A stretch of DNA of 16,415 nucleotides from an uncultured Alistipes sp. (lineage in GTDB: Bacteria > Bacteroidota > Bacteroidia > Bacteroidales > Rikenellaceae), in the NCBI GenBank assembly GCA_934754975.1, contig CAKVKI010000027.1, positions 1 through 16,415 on the forward strand, in the 5' to 3' direction. Position numbers and translations under genes: made by a program. Shown piece by piece: positions 1-7,813 of the stretch (its first letter is position 1; each line of letters opens with the position of its first letter). The notes below the pieces were generated by a model. That model was not told where the DNA came from and searched no databases. It saw only the letters and a program-made list of their open reading frames with translations.

Positions 1-3
1 GCG

Positions 4-411
4 TTACGAATGGAAGGCGTCCAGGCAGAAGGGATGTCCCGCAGGATCGAACAGCGTCCGGGAGTCGTCGAAAAACTGCTCCTCGGCAATCTTTGCTCCA
101 CAGCCGACGGCAAACCGGGTCGCTTCTTCGAGGTCTTTGACGATCAGATCGAAGTGCATCATCTGGCCCTGCTCACCCGCTTTCCACGGCCATACGGGCG
201 GGCGGTAGGTTTCCGTCTCCTGAAAGGCCATTACTTGTCCGGCAGGCGAGGTGACTGCCGCTGTCCCCTCGTGCGCCGGATGGGTCAGTTCCCAATCCAG
301 CAGCCGGCTGTAAAAATCCGACAGAACCGCGGCCTGCCCGACGCCGCAGTCGATCACGATCGGTCCCGGTTTAATGGCGGGCCGCCGCCGGCTATTTTTC
401 TTCGGGTTCAT
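4..411 (-). CDS. VOC family (glyoxalase/bleomycin-resistance-like) protein
   Basis: A 135-residue protein with one VOC (vicinal oxygen chelate) fold. The N-terminal half reads PIVIDCGVGQ at 17-26, then SDFYSRLLDW at 31-40, the usual 'abs.FY..lLgw' helix of the family. The second half has MMHFDLIV at 84-91, with H86 in the position of a metal ligand, and ends with FDPAGHPFCL at 121-130, the typical 'DP.GhpFcL' strand of the glyoxalase-like (Glyoxalase_6) subgroup. The length is normal for a single-domain VOC protein. I start it at 411 (MNPKKNSRR) rather than at the more upstream in-frame ATG at 507, because the extra 32 residues look like out-of-frame coding sequence of the upstream gene and the family fold begins just after this start. 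It overlaps the end of the PEP/pyruvate-binding gene by 20 bp, which suggests co-transcription and translational coupling. The substrate cannot be told from the sequence; family members include lyases, dioxygenases and drug-binding proteins. Confidence 0.85.
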   Translation of the reverse strand: MNPKKNSRRRPAIKPGPIVIDCGVGQAAVLSDFYSRLLDWELTHPAHEGTAAVTSPAGQVMAFQETETYRPPVWPWKAGEQGQMMHFDLIVKDLEEATRFAVGCGAKIAEEQFFDDSRTLFDPAGHPFCLDAFHS

Positions 412-3385
412 TCTGCGTCTGTTTGACGATACCCTTGTTCGAGCGGCCGTCGATGCAGACCCACAGCGGGCGTTCGAAACGCACCTGCCGCAGGAAACTG
501 CCTTCATAGATCGCGCCGCGTTTGTTCAGCTCCTCTTCGCGGAATACGCCGTCGCCGCGGAAGGGACTGATCGTCAGGTAACCTACGCCCAGCGAAGTGA
601 CGTTCTGGAAGAAATGCGTGCCCTGCGACGGCTCGACATTGAATTTCTCGATGCCGCACTCGACGATCACCTTGGCTTCGGAGATGTGGTTCCATTTGAC
701 GGGTACGCCGAGGAACGGGTCCGACGAACCCCAGCGGCCGGGGCCGACGAGGATGTAGGAGCGTTTTTCGTCGCGCATGCGGCGGTTCAGCTCCAGCAGT
801 TCGTCGGCGATCTGCTCGGTCGAGAGCGAACTGAACGTCTCGCTTTTGATGTAGATGATGTCCGAAATGTCGCTCATCATGCCGATACCGAGGGCGTTCT
901 CGCCGTAGACCAGCGCATCGGAGATGTCCACTTCGCTCCAGTCGATCGGCCGGTTTTCCTGGTTGTCGATGATCGGCCTGATTTGCAGCAGGTTGAAGAT
1001 CTGCTGCTGTCCCGGCGCCACGTCCATATTGACGGCGAATTCGACCTCCACGGGGCAGCGCATCTCCTCGGCGCCCATGTGCAGGATGTCGGTGATGATC
1101 TCCGCCAGCGGGAAGGTGTTGTATTTCAGAATGTTGTTGAACGTGATGACCTTGCGTCCACGGTCGAAGGGACTGTCCGAAATGCGCTCGTTCTCGCGGT
1201 CCCATACCGAGCAGACGAAGCGCGAATTGCGGAATCCGGCGATCTGCGTAATGTCGAGCCGCCGCAGGTTCACCGCGTCGTCGATCGACGTGCGGAACTC
1301 TTCGGGCTGCAGGCTCAGGGCCAGCACCTCGTTCTGCGTGTCGCGCAATGCCAGTTCGGGGGTCGAGGTCTGGAGTACCTTCTGCGGATAGCGGGGCGAG
1401 AAACGCAGCGTGCGTCCGCCGTCCACGACCAGTTTGCCCAGTCCCATGGCGACGTTGCACACGCCGTCCCCGGCGGCTTCGTCGCCGATGGGGTAGTAGT
1501 TGATCGAACGCGCCACGCCCGAGAAGGTCGGGAAGAAAAGCCCGTCCTGCTCCGTGCCGCACACCTCCTGGATGATGACGGCCATTTTCTCCTCCGAAAT
1601 CAGGTTCTGCGACGAGGAGAGATAGGCCCTCGACGAGGAGAAGTAGACCGAAGCGTATACGCTCTTGACCGCCTTGAGCAGCAGTCGCAGCATCTGGTCC
1701 CCGTTGTCCACATAGGGAATCATGTAGGTCGAGTAGATGCCGGCGAAAGGCTGGTAATGCGAATCTTCGAGCTTCGACGACGACCGCACGGCCAGCGGCG
1801 TACTGACGGTCTTGATGTAGGCTTTCAGCTCCCGCTGCAGTTTGACGGGAATCGTCGAGCTGACGAACTCCGAGAGAATCTCTTCGTCCGAAAACTCCTG
1901 CGAAATGATGTATTTGAGTCCGTTGTTGCGGATGAATTCGTCGAAATAATCCGTTGCGATCACCACCGAGCGGGGAATCATGATGCGCAGGTTGTCGTGC
2001 TTGTCGTACTGGCGGTGCTTGAGCAGCATCGAGTTCATGAACGCCAATCCGCGGGCCTTGCCCCCGAGCGACCCTTCGCCGATGCGGGCGAAAGCCACCG
2101 CGTCGCTGTAGGTCTCGGTGTCGAAGCGCGCCACCACGCCCTGCCCGAGCAGGATGCGGTAATCCTTGATGAGGTTCACGATGCGCTGCCGGTGTTCTTC
2201 GGTCGTGGCGAACTGGCTCTTGTTGCCCCGGCGGATGGCCGCGGCCAGCGGGAAAAGGCCCCGCGAATAGAGCCACTTCGAGAGGTGGTTCTGCGAGGTG
2301 TGGTATTCGAACGCCTTGTCGGGGATCGTGGCGATCATCTGCTGCATCTGCACCAGGTCCTTGGCCCGGCCGATGACGGCTCCCGTATCGGGGTCCTTGA
2401 AGAGAAAGTCGCCGAATGCGAACTCCTTGGCGATATATTCGTGCAGCTGCGAGAGCAGCGTTTTCGAATTCTTGGCAATGAATCCGGCTCCCAGCCCGCG
2501 GGCCTGCTCTTCGAATTCGGTCTGCGACGACTGCAGCAGTACGGGCATCAGCGGATTGTCCTCCTTGATGCGGCGGCAGAGGTCGATGCCGGCGTCGCGC
2601 TTCTCGCTTTCGGGCGGATCGTTGCGATGGAGTACGAATCCCACGTCGGAAATCACGCCCAGCATGTTCTTTTTGTAGCGGTCGTAAAGCTCCACGGCCT
2701 CCTCGTAGTTGGTGGCGAGCAGGATTTTGGGACGCGCGCGTTTGCGCAGGATCTGCTGCTGTTCGTTCAGGGCGTCCTTCAGGAATTCGGTGTTCTGCAG
2801 CAGGATCAGCTTGTAGAGTTCGGGCAGGTAGGTCGAGTAGAAGCGGATCGAGTCCTCGACCAGCAGAATGGCCTGCACGCCGCCCTCGACGATATCCTCC
2901 TCGGCGTTCATCTTGTCCTCGACCAGCTTGATGATGGCCATGATCAGGTCGGTGTTGCCGTGCCAGCCGAAGATGTAGTCCAGTCCCGAACGGTCCTGCT
3001 CCTCGATGCGGCGGTAAATGTCCTTCGAGAAGGAGGTGAGCAGCGCCACGGGAATCTGCGGGTGACGCTCCTTGACGATCTTGGCGAATGAGAAGACGTC
3101 CAGTTCGCCCACGTTGTACATCGTCAGGATGAAGTCGAACGAATCGTCGCGCCCGAGCAGCTCCAGCGCTTCGCGCGTCGAGCTGACGCGTGTGAACGAC
3201 GGCGGGTTCGACATGTTCAGGTCGAGGTACTCCTGATTGATCTGCGACTCGATATGGCCGTCTTCCTCAAGAATATACCCGTCGTAACTGCAGCAGACCA
3301 GCAGGATTTTGTGGATGCGGTATTTCATGAAACGGTACTGGGGCCTGTTGCCGTCCGAAAGGTATTGTTCGAGATTTCTGTTCAT
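392..3385 (-). CDS. PEP/pyruvate-binding (PPDK N-terminal) protein with two receiver-like domains
   Basis: A 997-residue cytoplasmic protein with three parts. Residues about 24-155 form a receiver-like domain that has lost the expected phospho-acceptor (T88 where Asp is expected) and the conserved Lys (W141 region). Residues about 172-315 form a second receiver-like domain that keeps the acidic pair E177/D178, phospho-acceptor D247 (GVISDVGF), the switch Ser near 286 and K305. Residues about 415-805 match the ATP-grasp PEP/pyruvate-binding domain of PEP synthase and PPDK: GEGSLGGKARGL at 437-448, AVRSSSKLEDS at 532-542, and the closing LLQIRPI at 799-805. No phospho-histidine swivelling domain and no PEP-binding TIM barrel follow, so this is not a complete PEP synthase or PPDK. 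The C-terminal 180 residues carry GPGRWGSSDP (881-890) and SQGTHFFQN (920-928), which I do not recognise as a named domain. Automated pipelines may call it phosphoenolpyruvate synthase, but it more likely couples nucleotide-dependent phosphotransfer to signalling. A Bacteroidetes-type promoter lies just upstream. An internal start at M20 is possible. Confidence 0.88.
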   Translation of the reverse strand: MNRNLEQYLSDGNRPQYRFMKYRIHKILLVCCSYDGYILEEDGHIESQINQEYLDLNMSNPPSFTRVSSTREALELLGRDDSFDFILTMYNVGELDVFSFAKIVKERHPQIPVALLTSFSKDIYRRIEEQDRSGLDYIFGWHGNTDLIMAIIKLVEDKMNAEEDIVEGGVQAILLVEDSIRFYSTYLPELYKLILLQNTEFLKDALNEQQQILRKRARPKILLATNYEEAVELYDRYKKNMLGVISDVGFVLHRNDPPESEKRDAGIDLCRRIKEDNPLMPVLLQSSQTEFEEQARGLGAGFIAKNSKTLLSQLHEYIAKEFAFGDFLFKDPDTGAVIGRAKDLVQMQQMIATIPDKAFEYHTSQNHLSKWLYSRGLFPLAAAIRRGNKSQFATTEEHRQRIVNLIKDYRILLGQGVVARFDTETYSDAVAFARIGEGSLGGKARGLAFMNSMLLKHRQYDKHDNLRIMIPRSVVIATDYFDEFIRNNGLKYIISQEFSDEEILSEFVSSTIPVKLQRELKAYIKTVSTPLAVRSSSKLEDSHYQPFAGIYSTYMIPYVDNGDQMLRLLLKAVKSVYASVYFSSSRAYLSSSQNLISEEKMAVIIQEVCGTEQDGLFFPTFSGVARSINYYPIGDEAAGDGVCNVAMGLGKLVVDGGRTLRFSPRYPQKVLQTSTPELALRDTQNEVLALSLQPEEFRTSIDDAVNLRRLDITQIAGFRNSRFVCSVWDRENERISDSPFDRGRKVITFNNILKYNTFPLAEIITDILHMGAEEMRCPVEVEFAVNMDVAPGQQQIFNLLQIRPIIDNQENRPIDWSEVDISDALVYGENALGIGMMSDISDIIYIKSETFSSLSTEQIADELLELNRRMRDEKRSYILVGPGRWGSSDPFLGVPVKWNHISEAKVIVECGIEKFNVEPSQGTHFFQNVTSLGVGYLTISPFRGDGVFREEELNKRGAIYEGSFLRQVRFERPLWVCIDGRSNKGIVKQTQNEPEEK

Positions 3386-3407
3386 CGTGTCGCCTGATTT
3401 ATTTTAA

Positions 3408-3438
3408 CAAAAGTAGAAAAAATCCGCGAAATGAGAAA
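3408..3438 (-). promoter_or_regulatory. Bacteroidetes-type promoter of the PEP/pyruvate-binding gene
   Basis: Read on the minus strand, TACTTTTG (3415-3408) matches the Bacteroidetes -7 consensus TAnnTTTG exactly. TTTC at 3438-3435 is a one-mismatch -33 box with a 19-bp spacer. Transcription would begin near 3401-3403, giving a leader of about 15-18 nt to the ATG at 3385. The position, immediately in front of the gene, supports the start chosen for it. Confidence 0.6.
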
Positions 3439-3493
3439 ACAGGCGCTTTTACCTTCGGGCGATCTCCGCCGGCTGAAGCGGCGGCGGGGATTT

Positions 3494-4171
3494 TCAGTAT
3501 TCCGCAACCGGAACTCGGGGCCGGGTTTCCGCGCCCGCCGGCGCTTCGGCGCTGAAAACCATGTGCCGCCACAGGTACGGGATGCGGCCTGCGCCGGTGA
3601 AGGTCATGTCGCGGAACCCGGCCTCCCGAAGCAGGATGGCGAGCGTCCTGCGGGACCAGAATTTGATATGGCCGCCCTCCCACAATGCGCTGTAATGGCG
3701 GTCCGTTTTACCGGCGGCGGCGATCGAGAGGTTTTTCAGGTAACCGTGGTAGGGCGTGGTGAGAATGAAGCGTCCGCCGCCGTTGGCTTCGAGTATCTTT
3801 CGGACGAAGGCGACGAATGTCCGCGGACTGTAAAGATGCTCGATGACCTCCATCGAGATTACGGTTTTAAAGGGAATTTTCAGCAGTTCGGGCGGCAGTT
3901 CGCCCGTCATTACGTCGCAGACGAAAAAACGGCCGGAATTACCCTCCCCCGTCCGGTTGGCGATGGCTATGCCCTGCTGCGATGCGTCGATGCCGTAAAC
4001 ATTGTAGCCCTTGCCTGCCAGGTAATTGGCGACGAATCCGTTGCCGCAGCCGACGTCCAGAATCGGGGAGCCGTCGGCCGGCAGCAGCCGCTCTATGTAT
4101 TTACAGAGAAATTTGTGGTAGAACACAGGCTGAGCATCGCTCCAGCCGAATTCGTTGTAACTGGTTGCCAT
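3494..4171 (-). CDS. Class I SAM-dependent methyltransferase (UbiG-like)
   Basis: A 225-residue cytoplasmic methyltransferase. Motif I, ILDVGCGNG at 37-45, is the glycine-rich SAM-binding loop; YGID at 59-62 ends strand beta-2 with the acidic residue that binds the ribose; FVCDVM at 83-88 and SMEVIEHL at 106-113 are the following motifs of the Methyltransf_11/23 type seen in UbiG-like enzymes. TTPYHGYLKN at 138-147 and GHIKFWS at 167-173 are also typical of that group. The acceptor (quinone precursor, lipid, glycan or other) cannot be told, and no ubiquinone or menaquinone gene is adjacent. I start it at 4171 because the promoter -7 box lies at 4207-4214, so a more upstream in-frame ATG at 4219 would precede the transcript start. 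The gene stands alone, divergent from the acyltransferase gene and ahead of the next minus-strand gene, which has its own promoter. Confidence 0.9.
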   Translation of the reverse strand: MATSYNEFGWSDAQPVFYHKFLCKYIERLLPADGSPILDVGCGNGFVANYLAGKGYNVYGIDASQQGIAIANRTGEGNSGRFFVCDVMTGELPPELLKIPFKTVISMEVIEHLYSPRTFVAFVRKILEANGGGRFILTTPYHGYLKNLSIAAAGKTDRHYSALWEGGHIKFWSRRTLAILLREAGFRDMTFTGAGRIPYLWRHMVFSAEAPAGAETRPRVPVAEY

Positions 4172-4206
4172 AGGGGGATTGTGGGAGTATGTAAACGCAA
4201 TTGCTG

Positions 4207-4238
4207 CAAAGGTAAACAATTATTTCTTTGCAGGCAAA
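4207..4238 (-). promoter_or_regulatory. Bacteroidetes-type promoter of the methyltransferase gene
   Basis: On the minus strand, TTTG (4238-4235), a 20-bp spacer and TACCTTTG (4214-4207) match the Bacteroidetes -33/-7 consensus exactly. The start of transcription should fall near 4200, leaving a leader of about 28 nt before the ATG at 4171. This is the best promoter in the window and decides the start of the downstream gene. Confidence 0.75.
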
Positions 4239-4293
4239 CAGAAATAGCCGCTGAAATCCGGTCGGCGGCTTCGTGACTTTCCGGGCCGTTTCA

Positions 4294-4323
4294 TTTCATT
4301 TTCGTTTTTTATTTCTATCTTTG
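4294..4323 (+). promoter_or_regulatory. Bacteroidetes-type promoter of the GNAT-gcvT genes
   Basis: TATCTTTG at 4316-4323 matches the TAnnTTTG -7 consensus exactly. TTTC at 4294-4297 with an 18-bp spacer is a weak -33 box. The surrounding sequence is a marked AT-rich island (about 4285-4340) in GC-rich DNA. The ATG of the acyltransferase gene follows 26 bp after the box. Confidence 0.6.
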
Positions 4324-4349
4324 TTCTGGTCTATAAAAAACACGTGTAA

Positions 4350-5558
4350 ATGAATAGTGACAAATACGTTCTCCAGGAGGTCGCCACGCCCGCGCTCGAA
4401 CGCGAGTGGCTCGACTTCCCCAAGAAGATTTACAAGGGCAACCGCAACTGGGTCTGCCCGCTCGATCCCGATATCCGCAAGATTTTCGATCCGGCCCGCA
4501 ACGAGCAGTTCGCCGACGGCGAAGCCATCCGCTGGGTGGCGCGCAACAAGGCCGGCGAGGTCGTAGGACGCATCGCGGCGTTCTATAACCGCGAGAAAGC
4601 CGCCCTCGAAGAGCAGCCTACCGGCGGCTGCGGATTCTTCGAGTCGATCGACGATCAGCAGGTCGCCGACCTGATGTTCGACGCTTCGCGCATGTGGCTG
4701 GTCAGCCGCGGCATGGAGGCGATGGACGGTCCGATCAATTTCGGACAGCGCGACGCCTGGTGGGGGCTGCTGGTGCAGGGGTACGAATTTCAGCCGCTGT
4801 ACGAGAATCCCTACAACCCGCCTTATTACAAGGAATTGTTCGAAAATTACGGATTCAGGAACTACTTCAACCAGAATACCTACATTTGGAAAATCTACGA
4901 CGACGACGTGAACGCCATGGTCCACGACCGGGCCAAACGTCTGTTCCAGACTCCGGGGTACCGCTTCCGCCAGATCGACATGTCGCGTATCGAGGAGGAG
5001 GCCGAGAACTTCCGTATTATATATAATAAGGCCTGGTCGCTCTTCTCGGGCGTGAAACCCATGACGCAGGAAGAGGCGCTGAAAATCATGGAGACGATGA
5101 AGCCGATCATCGACCCGGAGATCATCTTCTTCGCCTACTTCAACGACGAACCGATCGGTTTTTTCATCATGGTTCCCGACCTGAACCGCATCATCGGCAA
5201 ATTCAACGGCAAATTCGGGCTGATCCAGAAACTGCGCATGCTCTGGGACCTGAAGGTCCGCAAGGCCAGCGACCGTATTTTCGGCATCATCTTCGGCATC
5301 GCCCCCGAATTCCACGGCAAAGGCGTCGAGTCGGGCATGATGCGCTTCATTCTCGAAAAATACATGCGCACGCCGCGCAACCACTACAAGACCATCGAGT
5401 TCGCATGGGTGGGCGACTTCAATCCGGTGATGAACCGCATGATCGAAAGTTACGTCTGCGCCACGCGCCACAAAGTCCACACCACCTACCGCTACCTGTT
5501 CGACCGGACGAAGGAGTTCCACCGCTGTCCGCGTCTGGGCGTGAAACGCCGCGAATAA
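4350..5558 (+). CDS. Large GNAT-like N-acyltransferase, substrate unknown
   Basis: A 402-residue soluble protein of a type common in Bacteroidetes and usually annotated as a GNAT-family N-acetyltransferase or hypothetical protein. The N-terminal half (about 1-180) has WVARNKAGEVVGRIAAFYN (62-80), which resembles a GNAT beta strand pair, and MDGPINFGQRDAWWGLLV (125-142), a conserved-looking motif. The C-terminal half (about 200-385) looks like a second GNAT fold: IIFFAYFNDEPIGFFIMVPD (258-277), then IAPEFHGKGVESGMM (317-331), where HGKG resembles the acyl-CoA pyrophosphate-binding loop (Q/R-x-x-G-x-G/A). So the protein may be a tandem of a divergent and a canonical GNAT domain. There is no signal peptide or membrane segment. 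gcvT starts 17 bp after its stop, so the two are probably co-transcribed, though no functional link to glycine cleavage is known to me. The substrate is not predictable. Confidence 0.8.
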   Translation: MNSDKYVLQEVATPALEREWLDFPKKIYKGNRNWVCPLDPDIRKIFDPARNEQFADGEAIRWVARNKAGEVVGRIAAFYNREKAALEEQPTGGCGFFESIDDQQVADLMFDASRMWLVSRGMEAMDGPINFGQRDAWWGLLVQGYEFQPLYENPYNPPYYKELFENYGFRNYFNQNTYIWKIYDDDVNAMVHDRAKRLFQTPGYRFRQIDMSRIEEEAENFRIIYNKAWSLFSGVKPMTQEEALKIMETMKPIIDPEIIFFAYFNDEPIGFFIMVPDLNRIIGKFNGKFGLIQKLRMLWDLKVRKASDRIFGIIFGIAPEFHGKGVESGMMRFILEKYMRTPRNHYKTIEFAWVGDFNPVMNRMIESYVCATRHKVHTTYRYLFDRTKEFHRCPRLGVKRRE

Positions 5559-5575
5559 AACCTTAAAATCCTGAT

Positions 5576-6676
5576 ATGAAAACCACTGCATTCACCAAGT
5601 ACCACATTGCCGCGGGGGCTAAAATGGCCGAATTCGCGGGATACAATATGCCGATCGAGTTCACGGGCATCAACGACGAACACATGGCCGTCCGCAGCGG
5701 CGCCGGCGTCTTCGACGTGAGCCACATGGGCGAAATCTGGGTCAAGGGGCCCAAAGCGCTCGACCTGCTGCAGCGCATCACGACCAACGACGTGTCGAAG
5801 CTTTTCGACGGCAAGGTGCAGTACACCTGCATGCCCAACGGCCGGGGCGGTATCGTGGACGACATCCTCGTCTACCGGGTCGATGCCCAAACCTACATGC
5901 TCTGCGTCAATGCCGCCAATATCGAAAAGGACTGGAACCATATCTGCGAACAGGGCCGGGCGTTCGGCATGGAGGCAGGTCACGGCAAGGAGCTTTACAA
6001 CGCTTCGGACGAGATCTGCCAGCTGGCCGTACAAGGTCCCCTGGCGATGAAGATCGTGCAGAAGATGTGTGACGAGCCGGTTGGGGAGATGGAGTACTAC
6101 ACCTTCAAAAAGATGAAGGTCGCAGGCTGCGACGCCATCCTTTCGATCACGGGCTATACCGGATCGGGCGGCTGCGAGATTTACGCGGCCAACGAAGACG
6201 GCGACAAACTCTGGAAAGCGCTCTGGGCGGCCGGCGAAGAGTTCGGACTCAAGAATATCGGTCTGGGCGCGCGCGATACGCTGCGTCTGGAGAAGGGCTT
6301 CTGCCTCTACGGCAACGACATCGACGACACCACCTCGCCGCTCGAAGGCGGACTAGGCTGGATTACCAAATTCGCCGAGGGCAAGGACTTCATCGACCGC
6401 GCCCTGCTGGAGAAGCAGAAGGCCGAGGGGCTGACGCGCAAGCTGGTGGGATTCAAACTGATCGACCGCGGCATTCCGCGCCACGGCTATAAGATCGCCG
6501 CGCCCGACGGTACGGAGATCGGCCATGTCACTTCGGGCACGATGTCGCCCTGCATGAAGATCGGCTTCGGACTCGGTTACGTGAAACCCGAATACGCCAA
6601 GGCAGGCACGCAAATCGCTGTCGTCGTGCGTGAGAAACCCCTCCGCGCCGAAGTGGTGAAGATTCCGTTCGTTTAA
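5576..6676 (+). CDS. gcvT: Glycine cleavage system T-protein (aminomethyltransferase)
   Basis: A 366-residue T-protein, the usual length. It takes the aminomethyl group held on the lipoyl arm of H-protein and transfers the one-carbon unit to tetrahydrofolate, releasing ammonia; it acts in the cytoplasm together with GcvP, GcvH and Lpd. Family motifs seen in order are [11 protein letters not shown] (19-29), FDVSHMGEI (46-54), [11 protein letters not shown] (91-101, holding the catalytic Asp, D95 or D96), [10 protein letters not shown] (194-203), [10 protein letters not shown] (232-241), LYGNDID (244-250) and [10 protein letters not shown] (316-325), the last being typical of the C-terminal barrel. 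None of the key motifs appears broken. The first ATG, 17 bp after the acyltransferase gene, aligns with the usual N-terminus ([14 protein letters not shown]). The other glycine cleavage genes are not in the window. Confidence 0.97.
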   Translation: MKTTAFTKYHIAAGAKMAEFAGYNMPIEFTGINDEHMAVRSGAGVFDVSHMGEIWVKGPKALDLLQRITTNDVSKLFDGKVQYTCMPNGRGGIVDDILVYRVDAQTYMLCVNAANIEKDWNHICEQGRAFGMEAGHGKELYNASDEICQLAVQGPLAMKIVQKMCDEPVGEMEYYTFKKMKVAGCDAILSITGYTGSGGCEIYAANEDGDKLWKALWAAGEEFGLKNIGLGARDTLRLEKGFCLYGNDIDDTTSPLEGGLGWITKFAEGKDFIDRALLEKQKAEGLTRKLVGFKLIDRGIPRHGYKIAAPDGTEIGHVTSGTMSPCMKIGFGLGYVKPEYAKAGTQIAVVVREKPLRAEVVKIPFV

Positions 6677-6711
6677 TCCGCTGCGGCGGAGCCGTACGCA
6701 ACAGCCGCCTG

Positions 6712-6731
6712 GGCCGGGACGGGTCCCGGCC
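6712..6731 (+). other. Strong GC-rich hairpin between gcvT and the DHOD-like gene
   Basis: GGCCGGGAC (6712-6720) and GTCCCGGCC (6723-6731) are perfect inverted repeats with only GG between them; in RNA this folds as an 8-bp stem with a 4-nt loop. No T-run follows (GTGAAAAGC), so it does not look like a standard intrinsic terminator. It could act as a 3' end stabiliser for the gcvT transcript, a partial terminator or a processing site. The gap between the two genes (6677-6767) otherwise shows no clear promoter box. Confidence 0.5.
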
Positions 6732-6767
6732 GTGAAAAGCGATTAGTAACTATAAAAAGCTCGTTTT

Positions 6768-7742
6768 ATGAAAGCAAAATACCTCGGACTCGACCTTTCG
6801 AGTCCCGTCGTGGTCAGCAGTTCGCCCTATACGGCCACGATGTCCAACATCGAACAGTGCGTGCGCAACGGTGCGGGCGCCGTGGTCCTCAAGTCGATCT
6901 TCGAGGAGCAGATCATCCGCCATGCCGCGGCCCTCGATTATGCGTCGCAGCAGGGCATGGGCGATTCGGGTGAATACCTCGAACGCTATATCGGCGATGC
7001 CTACAAGGGCGAATTCCTCAAACTCGTCGCCGATGCGCGCACGACCGGCGTACCCGTCATCGCAAGCATCAACTGCATCGCTTCGGCCGATGCGTGGACC
7101 GACTATGCCGTTTCGATGGAGCAGGCCGGAGCCGCGGCGCTGGAACTGAACATCTTCCTGCAGCCGACCGACCGCCACCGTTCGGCGCAGGAGCTGGAAC
7201 AGGAGTATGCCGACGTCGTACGCCGCGTGGCCGAGGCCGTGAAGATTCCCGTGTCGGTGAAACTGCCCATGCGCCTGACCAATGTGCTGGCCGTGGCCGA
7301 TTCGCTGCTGGCGCGCGGCGCCCGCGGCGTGGTGATGTTCAACCGGTTCTTCGAACCCGATATCGACGTGGAACGCATGACGTTCGTGAACGGCGATCCG
7401 TTCAGCGAACCGTCCGAACTGCGCAACGTCCTGCGCAGCGTAGCGCTCTGCACGACGGCCGTGCCGCAGCTCGACGTCTCCGTATCGACGGGCGTACATG
7501 ACGGCGAAGCGGCCGTGAAAGCGCTGCTGTGCGGTGCAAGTGCCGTGCAGATATGCTCGGCGATCCACGAAAAGGGATACGGCGTGATCGTGGACATCAA
7601 CCGTTTCATCGACCTGTGGGCCGAACGCCACGGCTTCGAGTCGCTGGCCGAGTTCCGCGGCCGGATGAATTACGGCAATGCCGAAAGCGACGTCTACCAG
7701 CGCGTTCAATACATGAAATATTTCCCGCACGACGCCGAATAG
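6768..7742 (+). CDS. Dihydroorotate dehydrogenase-like flavoprotein (DHOD_like)
   Basis: A 324-residue TIM-barrel protein of the dihydroorotate dehydrogenase superfamily. FMN-site features are kept: LSSPVVVSSSP (10-20), K42 in VLKSIFE, K165 in VSVKLPM, and the phosphate-binding STGVHDGEAAV (240-250) and GASAVQICS (256-264). However, the loop that in class 1 enzymes reads N-x-S-C-P-N is here N128-IFLQPTD, so the catalytic Cys (class 1) or Ser (class 2) base is missing and replaced by Leu. This agrees with the 'DHOD_like' subgroup of unknown activity that is often found beside, not instead of, true PyrD. C103 in SINCIAS is another nearby thiol. No iron-sulfur subunit (PyrK) gene or other pyrimidine gene is adjacent. 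A true role in pyrimidine synthesis is therefore doubtful; an FMN-dependent oxidoreductase acting on another substrate is more likely. The family call is firm and the function is open. The gene is followed by a strong terminator. Confidence 0.88.
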   Translation: MKAKYLGLDLSSPVVVSSSPYTATMSNIEQCVRNGAGAVVLKSIFEEQIIRHAAALDYASQQGMGDSGEYLERYIGDAYKGEFLKLVADARTTGVPVIASINCIASADAWTDYAVSMEQAGAAALELNIFLQPTDRHRSAQELEQEYADVVRRVAEAVKIPVSVKLPMRLTNVLAVADSLLARGARGVVMFNRFFEPDIDVERMTFVNGDPFSEPSELRNVLRSVALCTTAVPQLDVSVSTGVHDGEAAVKALLCGASAVQICSAIHEKGYGVIVDINRFIDLWAERHGFESLAEFRGRMNYGNAESDVYQRVQYMKYFPHDAE

Positions 7743-7771
7743 CTGCGCGCGGGAGCGATTTGCGAAGAGTG

Positions 7772-7813
7772 CATCCCGGGGACCATCACGGTCTCCGGGA
7801 TGTCTCTTTTTTT
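7772..7813 (+). terminator. Intrinsic terminator after the DHOD-like gene
   Basis: CATCCCGGGGACC (7772-7784) pairs with GGTCTCCGGGATG (7790-7802) as a 13-bp stem containing one G-U pair, with a 5-nt loop ATCAC. It is followed by TCTC and a run of seven T (7807-7813). This is a textbook Rho-independent terminator and marks the boundary between the metabolic genes and the lipoprotein operon. Confidence 0.93.

Noticed and set aside
374..3091. A 905-codon open frame on the plus strand opposite the PEP/pyruvate-binding gene
   Set aside because: Its product is rich in Arg, Asp, Val and His and shows no domain, as expected for the antisense shadow of a GC3-biased gene. The minus-strand gene has clear domain motifs and a promoter.
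3466..3484. Hairpin CCGCCG/CGGCGG after the methyltransferase stop as a possible terminator
   Set aside because: The stem has only six pairs, the loop is seven nt and no T-run follows on the minus strand, so it is not distinguishable from chance in GC-rich DNA.
4296..5591. Minus-strand open frame of 431 codons opposite the acyltransferase gene
   Set aside because: It is a shadow of the plus-strand gene, which has GNAT motifs, a promoter and the next gene at 17 bp. The frame starts inside gcvT and ends in the promoter region.
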